64,000 nt of DNA, from positions 682,001-746,000 of the forward strand of contig OW203983.1 in NCBI GenBank assembly GCA_934047225.1, read 5' to 3'. This DNA is from Ypsolopha sequella (taxonomy: Eukaryota; Arthropoda; Insecta; Lepidoptera; Ypsolophidae). How positions within the stretch are numbered: position 1 is the stretch's first letter; each line of letters opens with the position of its first letter. The notes under the pieces are model-generated. The model was not told the origin of the DNA. It searched no databases and saw only the letters and a program-made list of their open reading frames with translations. This document shows positions 11,779 to 23,889 of the stretch, piece after piece. The position numbers and the translations under genes are program-made.

Positions 11779-12892
11779 TACGTATATAATTTGCAAAAAA
11801 CTTCACTTATTGGACCTGAAATGGTGAGCCAATACTAGAGGATAATTTCACGAAAAGGTCATTGACCTTTGATACAGATCTCAGTAAGTATAAGTAAATT
11901 AATTTGGGTTTCAATAACGATCAAAAAATTATTCTTTTAGACGAACATATATTATTTTCCCGCATAAAAGTATGAATTAATTCCAAATTCATTCGGTTTT
12001 GTTGTTATGTAGCTAAATCACTCATACGCATATTTTGTTGAGTTTTTAACGGCAGGAATATGATGCTCCTCGAAATATTACTTTATTAAATTAATTTCAA
12101 TGTGTTTTGAAGTAGGTTTTGGAGATATTTATAGCTTGCAAAAAAAAGCACAGGTTCCACATCTTACGGGCGCCAACGCTAGGCGAAGATAGACTGACAA
12201 TATCTTGCTGCCGCCTACTGCATCAGTGGATTTACGTATTTTTGGAAAAAGGGGGTGCTTTACTTGACCCGAATAACGCGGTATTTGCAAATTGAATAGA
12301 TATCATTCACACTAATTTCATAAAAAAAAAACAACAAAATCGCGAAAGCGATACCTGAAACAAAATCGACAAGAAGTATAAAATAGAGGGTTACAAAAAA
12401 ATTCATTGACAGTACAAATATGAATCGATTGACGTGGTTTGTGGAAAATGAATACCTTAAAGTTCAACCAAAAACATATATTTTTTTATGGCTAAACGTA
12501 ACCTAACTATTGCAACAAATCATCCGAAAGATGACATTTTATTTCTGTTTGCATTTTTGTTCCCCTTAAAGACGTCCAACTATCACTGTGTTCAGATGAG
12601 CACTGATTCCAAACGTGTGAGCGTCACCCATTTAAAGGTGAAAACATTTTGGTGCTGTCATACTACGGTAAGGGCCTATCTTTACTTTTTGAAATCCTTG
12701 ATTGGGTCGCTATTTCATTTTAGTGCTTACGTGCATAGTTGCAAACATTAGTTGTCTCTGCTCACCCGTGTCTTCCACGCGAGGCGAGTTGTTAATTTTA
12801 TCGATCGCTTTGTCGACAGTGTATTGACCGGTCGCATGATTCATTATATAAAGGACAATGCCACAGAAAAACCCAGGCCCGGAGCAAACAAT
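11779..12892. other. No gene seen
   Basis: AT-rich. One 87-codon frame (12488-12751) has no recognisable domain. Confidence 0.4.
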
Positions 12893-13345
12893 ATGTATGT
12901 CATATTTTTTCTAAAAATGTGGTAAATAAATCTGTATGTGTGAAATTATCAAAATCGATGGCTAAGTGTACAATATTGCTATTTGTTTCAAGTAGGGGCA
13001 ACATTTTAAATTATGTTTTACTATCTAAAATAGCAAACGTTATGTAGGTATGTTATATTTTTTCAAACAATGTGGTAAGTAAATCTGTATGTTTGAAATT
13101 ATCAAAATCGATGGGTAAGTGTACGATATTGCTATTTGTTTCAAGTAGGGGCAAAATTTTTAATTATGTTTTTACTATCTAAAATAGCAAACGTTATGTA
13201 TGTTATATTTTTTTCAAAAAATGTGGTAAGTAAATCTGTGTATGTGAAATTATCAAAATCGATGGGTAAGTGTACGATATTGCTATTTGTTTCAAGTAGG
13301 GGCAACATTTTTTATTTATATTTTTACTATCTAAAATCGTAAACG
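12893..13345. repeat. Tandem array of about 152-bp units (three copies)
   Basis: Units start near 12896, 13047 and 13198 with ATGTTATATTTTTT, then AATGTGGTAA, AAATTATCAAAATCGATGG, TGCTATTTGTTTCAAG and ACTATCTAAAAT. A further copy follows the Helitron-like element at about 13583-13770, and inverted copies lie at about 13790-14135. Confidence 0.8.
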
Positions 13346-13348
13346 TTA

Positions 13349-13538
13349 TCCGCAACCTTATATAAATGCGAAAGTGTGTTTGTTGGTTGACCTTCTTTCA
13401 CGCAGCAACGAAGCAACGGATCCACGTGATTTTTTGCATAGGGATAGTTTATGGGCCAGATACTGACATAGGCTACTATTTAACACGGGAAAATGAAAAA
13501 ATTCAATCAGTGCCAGCGAAGCCGCGGGCAAAAGCTAG
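13349..13538 (+). mobile_element. Non-autonomous Helitron-like element (Lep1 type)
   Basis: It begins with TC after an A and ends with CTAG before a T, as expected for Helitron insertion between A and T. The 3' end has a GC hairpin (GCGAAGCCGCGGGC) about ten bases before CTAG. The body AAATGCGAAAGTGTGTTTGTTGG and the phrase ending in GGGCAAAAGCTAG are typical of short lepidopteran Helitrons. It has no coding capacity. A second 3' terminus (hairpin plus CTAG at 13579-13582) follows within 45 bp. Confidence 0.65.
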
Positions 13539-13582
13539 TAGGCTATATTTTATGCCTGGGCGAAGCCACGGGCAAAAGCTAG

Positions 13583-14135
13583 TGTATGTTATATTTTTTT
13601 CTAAAAATGTGGTAATAAAATCATTATATTATGTGACATTTCCAAAGTCAATGTCTAAATGTACGATTAAATACGATGCCTGTACGTAATATTTTCAAAA
13701 TCCATGGCTAAATTAACGTTTTTGCTATAATAAGCACGGATTACCTTTTTAAATTATGTTTTTATTATCTAAAATGATTTTGAAAATATCACGTATAGAC
13801 TTACTTTACTTACCGCATTTAAAAAAAAATGTAATATACATAAAAATTGCAATGTTAGGTAGTAAAAACATAATTTAATAAGGTTACCCCTGCTTAAAAC
13901 AAATAGCAAAAACGTTCACTTGGCCATTGATTTTGAAAATATCACATACAGACTTACTTTACTTACCGCATTCTAGAAATATGTAATATACATAAGAAAT
14001 ACGATTTTAGATAGTAAAAACATAATTTAAAAAGGTTACCCCTGCTTAAAACAAATAGTAAAATCGTACATTTAGCCATCGATTTTGAAAATGACACATA
14101 TAATGATTTTATTACCACATTTTAGAAAAAAATAT
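13583..14135. repeat. Copies of the 152-bp unit, direct then inverted
   Basis: One partial direct copy (13583-13770) is followed by at least two reverse-complement copies (about 13795-14135, for example CCATTGATTTTGAAAAT and GGTTACCCCTGCTTAAAAC). With the left array this makes an imperfect palindrome centred near 13.79 kb. Confidence 0.7.
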
Positions 14136-14143
14136 AACATGCA

Positions 14144-14340
14144 CTAGCTTTTGCCCGTGGCTTCGCACGCGCATAAAATATGGCCTACTAGCTTTTGCCC
14201 GTGGCTTTGCCCGCGCTGGTTTATTTTTTTAATTTTCCCGGGTTAAAAAGTAATCTATTACACTCTCCGGCCCGTAAACTATCTCACGTCGATCCGTTGC
14301 TCTTCTACCACATTCTGCTTGACCGCCGTAAAGTTGGCCT
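14144..14340 (-). mobile_element. Helitron-like termini, inverted
   Basis: Two reverse-complement 3' ends, CTAG at 14144-14147 and 14178-14181, are each followed by a complementary GCCCGTGGC hairpin. Beyond the second end, AATTTTCCCGGGTTAAA and GGCCCGTAAACTATC match the inverse of the body at 13450-13500. This is the mirror partner of the element at 13349. Confidence 0.6.
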
Positions 14341-14777
14341 TTCCTAAGTTTGCGGGACGTAGGAGGGGAACACGCTGGGTGCTTCCAATCTCGAACCACG
14401 ACTTTCAGCCCTCGAAAATTTAGTGGCGTGTTCATTTTATTGCCTAACATTATTGGGTAATTTATCCATTCTGCAATATTGGTAACAGATACTTGTATGT
14501 ATTCTTGATTTTTTTTTGTGATTCCCGTACTAAGTTCAATAAGAAAACACAAAAATAAATAATTGATAAATATTTTTAGATTTTTGCTATCATTACTGTC
14601 TCAATCAGCCGAAAGTGTAGAGATTGGAGCGAATTTAGAAACGGAAGAACTATTTTTAGTTATGAGTACTTATGAGTCATGGGTTGATCTTTTTGTTTCG
14701 AGTTCAGAAGTACCCAGCGCGTTTGCTCGCGCACGAGCGCACGGAAACACAGCATTGCAGTGGCATGCAGGAGATAT

Positions 14778-15099
14778 CCACTTTCGATCTCCGGTCGGGC
14801 ATACACCAATGAGTTTTTGACGTCCACTTTCGATCTCCGGTCGGGCATACACCAATGAGTTTTTGACGTCCACTTTCGATCTCCGGTCAGGCATACACCA
14901 ATGAGTTTTTGACGTCCACTTTCGATCTCCGGTCAGGCATACACCAATGAGTTTTTGACGTCCACTTTCGATCTCCGGTCAGGCATACACCAATGAGTTT
15001 TTGACGTCCACTTTCGATCTCCGGTCGGGCATACACCAATGAGTTTTTGACGTCCACTTTCGATCTCCGGTCAGGCATACACCAATGAGTTTTTCGGAA
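14778..15099. repeat. 46-bp satellite, seven units
   Basis: Units start every 46 bp at 14778, 14824, 14870, 14916, 14962, 15008 and 15054. They differ almost only by G/A in CCGGTCGGGCAT versus CCGGTCAGGCAT. Open frames across it on both strands are a consequence of the repeat and are not genes. Confidence 0.95.
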
Positions 15100-15117
15100 T
15101 TTATGTGCATAGTATTT

Positions 15118-15365
15118 GTTCTTACTTACCACTTGCTGAACGGTGAAAGAGAACATAGCAAGGAAATGAGCATGCCCTAAAAAAAAAACATGTATTTGTG
15201 CCCGAAGTACGGCGATAGGCCTCACCACTCATCACGCATCACTTTGGGACGCTATAATCGTCGATGAAACGCGGGTGTACCGAGTGTGGACTGCGACTTA
15301 CATTACACAGTTCACACTCGGAACACCTCTGACACCCCCTCGGGGATTTATGTCGTGATGATATA
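15118..15365. repeat. Dispersed repeat, copy 2, with LINE-like flank
   Basis: 15290-15365 (CACACTCGGAACACCTCTG and CCCTCGGGGATTTATG) matches the copies at about 6215 and 23060. The preceding GAACGGTGAAAGAGAACATAG resembles a phrase common in lepidopteran LINE-derived repeats, from memory of the pattern only. Confidence 0.4.
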
Positions 15366-15774
15366 TTTATATTTTTTTTCGTTATCTCGATGCGTGCTAG
15401 CTAGAACTGATTTTGTATAACCGAAATAGTTTCGATAAATGAACTACTTAAGACGTCAATTATTTCTCAAACCTATTTTGCTTGAATATTTAAATGCATA
15501 CATTTTCCTTTGTAACATAATTATCATTTTTAGGGTTACGGTATTTCCGGTAGGACTAGAAATAACCGTTAGTACTAATATTAATAAATTAGCGGTGTTT
15601 ATTGTAAATTCTTTGTACTGTACGGTAGAAATTAATGTATCTGTCAGTCTTTATCCTACATAATTATCATATTATTTTTATATATATTATTATTTATTGA
15701 CATGTTATAAACTTTTAATAGACACCAGTTCATAGCTGCTAACATTTATACCCTACTTTTACTGTAATAACCTA

Positions 15775-16110
15775 ACTAGAGCGCCCGCTGCAAAATTATC
15801 CAAAACAAACTTTAAACGTATCCAAACAAACGGGCTCGCTGAAAATCAGCGCTGTAGGAATTCTCGACAAGTTTCCAACAGCAAATGCTGAGCGGGCCAC
15901 CTTTTGCCATACAAAAGCTGTTCAATGTTTGCTAGCTTAAGGATGTAAGGTTAACCATGTAACACTTTATTATAAGTAATTTATTTTGTAAGTAACTTGC
16001 CTTCTTGGTTAATTTGTTAGAATTTAAGTTAGTATTATTATAATATCTTGATTTATTTTATTTTTTACTGTATTTTTTTGGCAATAAATTCCGTTCTTTC
16101 TTCTTCTTTA
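15775..16110 (+). repeat. Possible LINE 3' tail remnant
   Basis: GC-richer block with CGCTGAAAATCAGCGCTG and CAAATGCTGAGCGGGCCACC, followed by an AT-rich stretch and a GGCAATAAATTC poly(A)-like signal with a pyrimidine-rich end. The layout looks like a lepidopteran LINE 3' UTR, but there is no coding support. Confidence 0.3.
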
Positions 16111-16369
16111 TACGTTGACGAAATTTTTTATTGATCTTACTGAATATTAAAATTTGTCAGATTTTACCTATTTTTATCCGAACGAGCCTCTCCAAGCCGC
16201 ACGCCGCGCCGCTGCGTGATTCATCACTCGTAGCTGTGACAGGCCATAATGGGGTTCTGTCAATGGATATCACTAAAATGGAAATTATTTTATCAATTAG
16301 AGGATTACTAATTAAATTAATAATTAAATAATTTGTGTTGTAGAATTATTTTATTTAATAAAAAAATAA

Positions 16370-16760
16370 AACAGCGACATCTGTGCGTTTAACTTAGAAC
16401 ACTTGGGAATTCGAAAGTAGTGACGGAATTTTTAGCTAGATGGCGTTGATATTTTAAAAAGACAACAGCGACACCTGTGCGTTTAACTTAGAACACTTGG
16501 GAATTCGAAAGTAGTGACGGAATTTTTAGCTAGATGGCGTTGATATTTTAAATAGACAACAGCGACACCTGTGCGTTCAAGTTAGAACACTTGGGAATCT
16601 TGGGAATTTGAAAGTAATGACTGAAGTTTCCGTTAGATGGCGTTATTTGACATCGACATTTCAACAGTCAATAGTGACATCTGAGCGTCCAATTTAGAAC
16701 ACTTTGGTAATAGGAAAAGGTAATAGAAATTTCATCTAGAGGGCGTGACTGGACGTAATC
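16370..16760. repeat. Tandem repeat, about 94-bp unit, four copies
   Basis: Units begin ACAGCGACA(T/C)CTGTGCGTT near 16370, 16464, 16556 and, more diverged, 16670. Each contains TTAGAACACTTGGGAAT and AGATGGCGTT. The first two are almost identical; the third carries a small internal duplication. Confidence 0.85.
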
Positions 16761-17577
16761 AAATGATAAACGAAACTGAACCTTACATCATTGAGAGAGA
16801 ATTCAGAGTTCAAATGTTATCGAAGGAACGGTCAAGAGAGCGTGAAATTAAATGAAGACGTATGAGGGGTGTTGTGAGGTGAAACGAATCGTGCATATCG
16901 CCAAATAAGGCAATGCTTAGGATGTTTTAGGAAGGGGCGACAGGTAGAGTGCGGTAGATCTAAAGAGGGGAGGGAAAATTCATCGTATGAGGCATGACCA
17001 AATAAGGCAATGGTAAAAATTAGAGGCGGGGATGACGTAGAAAAATTGAGTGGGGGAAAAGCTTTATAAGGTGGGAGCATGGATTTTTACGGGAGTTTTT
17101 TCCGAGGAGCATCCAAGTTAGAATATTTTCTAAGGTGCATACGTCGCGTCGTGATGGCATACGCTTGCCTCATTTTAGAGTTTTATTAAGTTAGAGTCAT
17201 TACGTACGTTTCGAAGATAGAATTTTGTCTAGTTTTGGAAAAGTATTTTCAAGTTAGATTAGTTACGTATTGGCAGAAGTTTGCCAGATCTGAGGGAATT
17301 GTTTTCAAATTAGGTTGATTATGTAGGGTCGCGTGTGATAATTTCGGCACTCGTTTGGCCGTATAGATTCAAGAATCGTAAGGAAGTGGCTGGATAGCCA
17401 AGATCGCGAGTGAAGGCGCTCGTCGCCAAGTTAGGAAGCACTTAGTGAAGCCCGTCGATTGGCAAACCGCTTTAGAGTCGCGTGTGATAAATTCGGCACT
17501 CGCTTGGCCAAAAAATTAGCTTTCGGGAGTGAAAAATTACAGGGTCTTAGGCCATTTAGCCTTGAGACTGTGTTCCT
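16761..17577. other. No gene seen
   Basis: Purine-rich stretch, then a segment with two similar phrases, GTCGCGTGTGATAATTTCGGCACTCG near 17330 and 17475. No open frame with recognisable product. Confidence 0.35.
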
Positions 17578-19500
17578 GTGGAGCAGATAATTCAGCTGAG
17601 TTGCATGCTTTATTATTTCGTTACTGTGTTTCTATTTTCTTTTCTGTGTGATATGATTGATTTTATTTTTCACGTGTCTCGATTTATTCTGTTTTATTTT
17701 TCATGCGTCGTAATTTACCCAGTATTTTATTATATTTCCCGCGGTTCAAGATTTATCCCGTGTTTTTAATTTATTGATCAAGAGTCGCGATTTGTCCAGA
17801 ATTAATACTAAATTTTACGTATGTTGCGATTTTCCAAAGTAGTAATTACATATTATTGGTTCGAAATTTTTCCTATGTTTTACTTTTATTTTCCGTGTGA
17901 CGAGTTTTATTTTAATTTTCACGTGCCTTAATTTTTCCTGTTTTATTTGCGTGTGTCGTGACTCAGTATTTTATTTTATTTTCCGCGGTTCGTGAATTAT
18001 CCTGTGGTTTTACTTTATTTTTCATGTGTGTTATTTTATTTTTCGTGTGGTGTGATTTATTTTATTTTCCACGTGTTTTGATTTTTCCTGCTTTATTTTT
18101 TTTTGTTTGTCGTGTTTTACTCAGTATTTAATTTTATTTTCCGTGATTCGTGAATTATCCTGTGTTTTACTTTATTTTTCATGTGTTTTACTTATTATAT
18201 GTATTATTTTATTTTTCGTGTGATCTATTTTTATTTTCCACGTGTTTAGATTTTTCCCGCTTTATTTTTTGTGTGTCGTGTTTTACCCGGTGTTTTTATT
18301 TTATTTTCCGCAGTTAAGATTTATCCCGTGTTTTAATTTATTAATCAAGAGTCGCGTTTTCTCCAGAATTAATACAAAATTTTACGTATGTTGCGATTTT
18401 CCAAAGTAGTATTTCATATTATTGGTTCGAGATTTTTCCTGTGTTTTACAATTATTTTCCGTGTGACGATATTTATTTAATTTTCACGTGCCTTAATTTA
18501 TCGAGTTTTATTTTTCGTGTACCGTGTTTTACCCAGTGTTTTATTTTATTCTCTGCGGTTCGTGAATTATCCTGTGTTTTTACTTTATTTTTCATGTGTT
18601 TTAATTATTATATGTATTATTGTATTTTTCGTGTGATCTATTTTTATTTTCCACGTGTTTAGATTTTTCCCGCTTTATTTTTTTTTGTGTGTCGTGTTTT
18701 ACCCAGTGTTTTATTTTATTCTCTGCGGTTCGTGAATTATCCTGTGGTTTTACTTTATTTTTCATGTGTTTTAATTATTATATGTATTATTTTATTTTTC
18801 GTGTGATCTATTTTTATTTTCCACGTGTTTAGATTTTTCCCGCTTTATTTTTTTGTGTGTCGTGTTTTACCCGGTGTTTTTATTTTATTTTCCGCGGTTA
18901 AGATTTATCCCGTGTTTTAATTTATTAATCAAGAGTCGCGTTTTGTCCAGAATTAATACAAAATTTTACGTGTGTTGCGATTTTCCAAAGTAGTATTTTC
19001 ATATTGTTGGTTCGAGATTTTTCCTGTGTTTTACTATTATTTTCCGTGTGACGATATTTATTTAATTTTCACGTGTCTTAATTTATCCTGTTTTATTTTT
19101 CGTGTACCGTGTTTTACCCAGTGTTTTATTTTATTCTATTCGGTTCGTGAATTATCCTGTGTTTTACTTTATTTTTCATGTGTTTTAATTATTATATGTA
19201 TTATTTTATTTTTTTTGTGTGATTTATTTTATTTTCCACGTGTTTTGATTTTTCCTGCTTTAATTTTTTTTTGTGTGTCGTGTTTTAGCCGGTATTTTTG
19301 TTTTATTTTCCGCAATTCGTGAATTATCCAGTGTTTTTACTTTATTTTTCTTATCATGCGTGTTTATTTTGTTTATCATGTGGCGTGATTTATTCTGAAT
19401 TCATATTTATTCTTATCTAGTATTTTCGTTTATTTTCCACGTTTCATCATGTGATAATATTTTATTTTGTGTGTGTCGTAATACATATTTTAAATGTCGC
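17578..19500. repeat. T-rich long-period tandem repeat (about 570-590 bp)
   Basis: A landmark, GATTTATCCCGTGTTTT followed by AATCAAGAGTCGCG and a TTTTACGTATGTTGCG phrase, recurs near 17750, 18310 and 18900. Within each unit shorter phrases of the form TTTTATTTTCC(G/A)CG and CGTGTTTTAC repeat irregularly. Translations rich in Phe, Tyr and Cys across it are artefacts. Confidence 0.8.
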
Positions 19501-21384
19501 GTTTCATGGTTTTTCCAGTGTTTCTATTTCAATTTTCGTGTGTCATGAATATCCATATTAGGAACTACTCGTGATTCAATATTGCTTTATTTCTACTTAA
19601 ATCACAACAAGAGGAACTAGAATTTCTTTAGTAAATTGTCTAGTAATATGGTCATGTCTCTGGGAACCTTTGGGAAAGAAGTAGAACTTTAGAATTTTAC
19701 GGTTTTGGGTTAGATAAAGGTTAGATAAAGGTCAGTGAAGCGTTGTGGGATTTATCAAGAATAAGATAACCATATTTTATCTTGAAATAATCTTTAACTA
19801 TAATTTTATGAAGTTAAGTGTTCGAAGTATTTACCCCAAGTCCGGCCTTAACAAATGACCGGTCTTTTAGTCGAAATGATTTATTTGATGTGTTACCTTT
19901 AGTTACTGAAAGACCAGTAAAACTTAGTAGTAAATTTGCATTTAGAATAAATAATTCTGGAACCATAGTTGCCCTCATTGAAAGGGCAGAATTCAAGTTC
20001 ATAATTAGATCTACCTAGAATGGTTTTCATGAAGAAGTGTTCGATGGGAATAATCCCAAGATCGGCCTTAATTAAAGGTCAATTGGTTTTGATAGGTACT
20101 TACAGAAATTGTGTATCTCATAGATTCAAATTTGGCTTATTTATTTTTAATAAAAAATAAAAATGAATAAAGCCTTAGTAAGAATCAAATTTAAATTAGT
20201 TTGAATATTATGAAAGGAAAGAATTAAATTTCATAATTAGTATGATCAGGTGTGGTTTCTTGTACTTGGAGAAGGAGTGATTTTAATTTACAATTTAATG
20301 TTGTGCCTGTAAAATAAAGGTGCTTTGGGTTGATGAGATTAAATGTGCTAAGGGACAATACCAGCCCTTTTGTAGAATTCTATACACCACTCGGGGTAGA
20401 AACTACTTTTATCAGGTATGTTTATATTTATCACCCAGTTTTTGTAACAAATTTAAAGATGGCCGAGAGATAGCCTTAAGTAATGTTGAAAATTATTCTG
20501 ACTCCAAATATAGGGAAACTATATAGCTGAATCAATGTTCATCAAGGAAAGAAGCTTTACGTACATATTTCTCTAATAGCTGAAGTTTGACTCTAAAAAT
20601 TAAGGGCATCCTTTAGGCTTGCAGACATTTATAGACCAGCAAAAATAGGTCTTGGTTCCACAAAAAATAGTCTAAAATTTGGTTTTATTGAGTACTTAAT
20701 CCATAATATGAACCTGGATTGGGCAAATAGCGGAAAGCAACGCTTTGTTGACATTCTATTTACTTACCACTCGTAATGGGAGAACAACTCTTCGTAGGTA
20801 TGAACAGAATTATTGAGAAATTTACTCTTCTTAGATGTATTCAGATTGTTTGTCTATGTTGCTAATTTTATGAAATAAAATACCTGGCAGTGACATGCTT
20901 TAAATATTGTTGAAATTCATTCAGATTCTGAAGTATAGAAATCACATTGCAACACTAATGTTTATCACTTTCGTCTGAGAGAGAAAGAGCTTTCCATACA
21001 TACTTTTAACTGCCTGAGTTGGTTCCTAAGACAGCAGGACGACTACATAGATATTTATAAAGCTTTTGACAGATAAAGTCTGACTCTGGTTCTCTGGTAT
21101 AGTCCAAAACCTGGTCTGCAATAAATTCATATTTTGCAGCCACAATAATAATCACTTATTTGTTTGGTTTTGAAATAAATTTCCAGATCCAAGAATTATG
21201 TTATTTCCATCTAAAGCTGTGTTCAGTTTAAGAGAAAGACAAGCCTATAAAACCTTGTATATTTATACATTACATATTTACTTGTAGCAGAAAAGTATTT
21301 TGTCACTTTTATTTGTACTTAACTAAAATTAAAACGAAAATACACCTCATTGGCAATAGTCTTTAAAGTAAAGGCTGAAATAGA
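19501..21384. other. No gene seen
   Basis: AT-rich. A weak direct repeat (GTGTTCGA-CCCAAG-CGGCCTTAA) occurs near 19817 and 20037. No supported coding region. Confidence 0.4.
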
Positions 21385-21967
21385 ATTCCCATACACTTGT
21401 ATCAAAACAAGTAAACTTTCATCTAAGAATGAATTTCAATTTATAAATACAGAATTAGTTTTACCCTTTCCCACAAATATTTTGAAATGGCCTTATAAGA
21501 GGCTCATCTATTAATTTATTGTATCCTGGAATGCTGTTATCATTCAGCCAAACCCAGGATACGCTCGCCTAAGTTTCTTGTCCTTCTTCTTAGGTGCAGT
21601 AATCGAACGGACAGGATTTAAATAGAATTCCCATACAAGAGTAACAAAATATGTAATTTTCATCTAAGTATGAATTTAAATATACTTAGAATCAGTTAAC
21701 CCTTTCTTACAAATATATTGAAAAAGAAACCCTTCTCACTTGTATCAAAACAAGTAAACTTTCATCTAAGTATGAATTTCAATTTATAAATACAGAATTA
21801 GTTTTATCCTTTCTCACAAATGTTTTGATATGGCCTTATAAGTGGCTCATCTATTAATAAAATGTATTGTATCCTGGAGTGCTGTTATCATTCAGCCAAA
21901 CCCAGGATACGCTCGCCTAAGTTTCTTGTCCTTCTTCTTAGGCGCAGTAATCGAACGGACAGGATTT
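21385..21967. repeat. Direct duplication of about 235 bp with conserved hairpins
   Basis: 21385-21620 and 21733-21967 are near copies (348 bp apart), both running from CTTGTATCAAAACAAG to AATCGAACGGACAGGATTT. Each copy holds a stem TATCCTGG/CCAGGATA and an adjacent stem CGCCTAAG/CTTAGGCG (G-U in copy 1). The reverse complement contains AAGAAGAAGGACAAGAAAC, close to a phrase at about 42808 in a LINE 3' UTR, so this may be a duplicated LINE 3' UTR on the minus strand. Confidence 0.6.
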
Positions 21968-22880
21968 GGCCCCAGAATTAGTACCATATGGTGTACTTAT
22001 ATATCAGATTAATTTAGTACGTAAAAGTATGTACTTTATCCTAAATCTCTTCGGGAGGATTCCTCGATTCTGGAGTCGGAATTCACCAGAGGGCCGGCGG
22101 GGAGGGGCCGTTTCCCATTTCAAATTAAAAAAAACATATTATTTTCATAAGGCTTTGAATGACCTTGGTTTCTATGTTTAGACTTTATATACATCCTAAA
22201 TTCTATGAACCAACATTAAGCTGGATGAATCCCAGTAAAATTTGACTTTGGTAATTTATATTGATCCAAATTAGATAAGACCACTACAGCTACACAATTC
22301 ATGTAAGGTTTTTCTTCATTTCACTCCTGATCTTTAAAATTTTAAGGTTTATCAAATATATCTTCAAGCCAAAGATTCAATAAGTAATTGAAGCAGTTTA
22401 TGCAGGATTTATTTCAGCCTTTTACTTAGGTTTTTGTATTATTAAATTTCTCTTTACTCCTCTATACTTATTTACAGATAGTGCTAGCCTTGTCTTTCCC
22501 TTGGCCTCAAATTAGTCTACCAATGTCTTATGATAAATGTTGCTGAACTAATTTACTCCTTAGGAACTTTAGATGAATTAGTATACTTACATTAAGCTTA
22601 AGTCAAATCTCATTTCTATTAAAAGGACTAGGGATTACACACTTGCGGTTCACAACGAAGGGTCACCATAACTTAGACGATCACGCTGCCAAAATAAAAC
22701 CAGTTCAGAATGCTCTATACCAGGGTAGTTGGATTTTACGGGGTTGCAATTAATTCCATATGCACATATAGATAATGGTAGGTTATTTGTTTATTATTTA
22801 ATTGGGCGATTAGTAAGTAAGTAGGAAGTAGTAGGTAGTAAAAAGTAAGGAAGAGAAGGGGTGAAGGGTAGGTTGAGGGT
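21968..22880. other. No gene seen
   Basis: AT-rich, no supported coding region or repeat. Confidence 0.35.
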
Positions 22881-23115
22881 TCAAAGTGTTTCATAGCACC
22901 GTGAATCACAAGCGCGAGGAGCGTGACACGATGTTTTTGCGATTAAACAGTATGTATATATCACGCCTCGCACCTGTGATACAACTAGATTGCATATGCT
23001 ACGGGGCCAGTATAGTACTAGATCGTCGGTGTAACGTGAGGTTACGAGGGACTGTGACTTATATTTCACAGTGCAAGCTCGGAAACAACCCTACCTCGGG
23101 GATTCATTAGGATGA
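22881..23115. repeat. Dispersed repeat, copy 3
   Basis: AGTGCAAGCTCGGAAACAA and CCTCGGGGATTCATTAGG near 23070-23110, with GATCGTCGGTGTAACG upstream, align with the copies at 6.1-6.3 and 15.2-15.4 kb. Confidence 0.45.
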
Positions 23116-23889
23116 GTTGTTTATTCTCTAGTTTTACGTACGTACAGGTAGCGGCACGGGTTTTGACGTCTGACCTTGACTGCGCTAGCCATTTTTTCTT
23201 TGTTGCACTTAGTAATTTTGTGCGCGAATGAACACATGCGTTAGTCCCCCACCACCAGGGTTAGATTCAGACCGTAGGAAAATTATTGTCTATGGGAATT
23301 AAAAATATACTACTTGGCTAAAATTATACTACTTTTCGTTTTTCGTCGATTTTTATTTTGAATTGAAATAAAATAGCCGATTTGTTAGTGAAATTCTTAA
23401 AAATGTACTACAAATATTCATGATTTAATAAAATAACCTAATTGTTAGTGAAATAAAAAAAAAATACTAAGAATATTCATAACGCACAGACATTCCCTAT
23501 ATTGTGGGGTAAATGTTAAAAACCAAAACGTCTCAACCAATAAAACAAGTCGGTTAGCCTGAATATACAATTATTAAATTAGAATGTCGCAAAGTACACA
23601 ATACAATAAGCAAGTGAAGCAAGGTACAAAGTAATTAAGGATGTTTGCGCGAACCCACAGGATAAAGTTGGATCCACACTGAACAGCGCCCAGTCTGAAC
23701 CCGCCTTTCATTAAATTAGACAGGATACCCCTTTGTAAATGCTTCCGAATTATTTCTGTGTCGGAATCAGGCTACGGTATTTTAGAACATTGTCAACAGA
23801 ATGAACCATCTAGTGCCATCTAGTGGGTCAGCTCTCAAATAAAGGCAGAATTTCAATGTTTCACACGAACGCACAAAGAGGGCGGTGTC

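Noticed and set aside
14778..15099. Regular repeats that could suggest a CRISPR array
   Set aside because: Units are contiguous without unique spacers and the DNA is eukaryotic.
14660..15228. Overlapping frames of 62-113 codons on the minus strand with repeated MPDRRSKVDVK segments
   Set aside because: They are translations of the 46-bp satellite, not proteins.
17578..19322. Frames of 63-116 codons rich in Phe, Tyr and Cys that look like membrane proteins
   Set aside because: They arise from T-rich tandem repeats, and the same peptide recurs with each unit.
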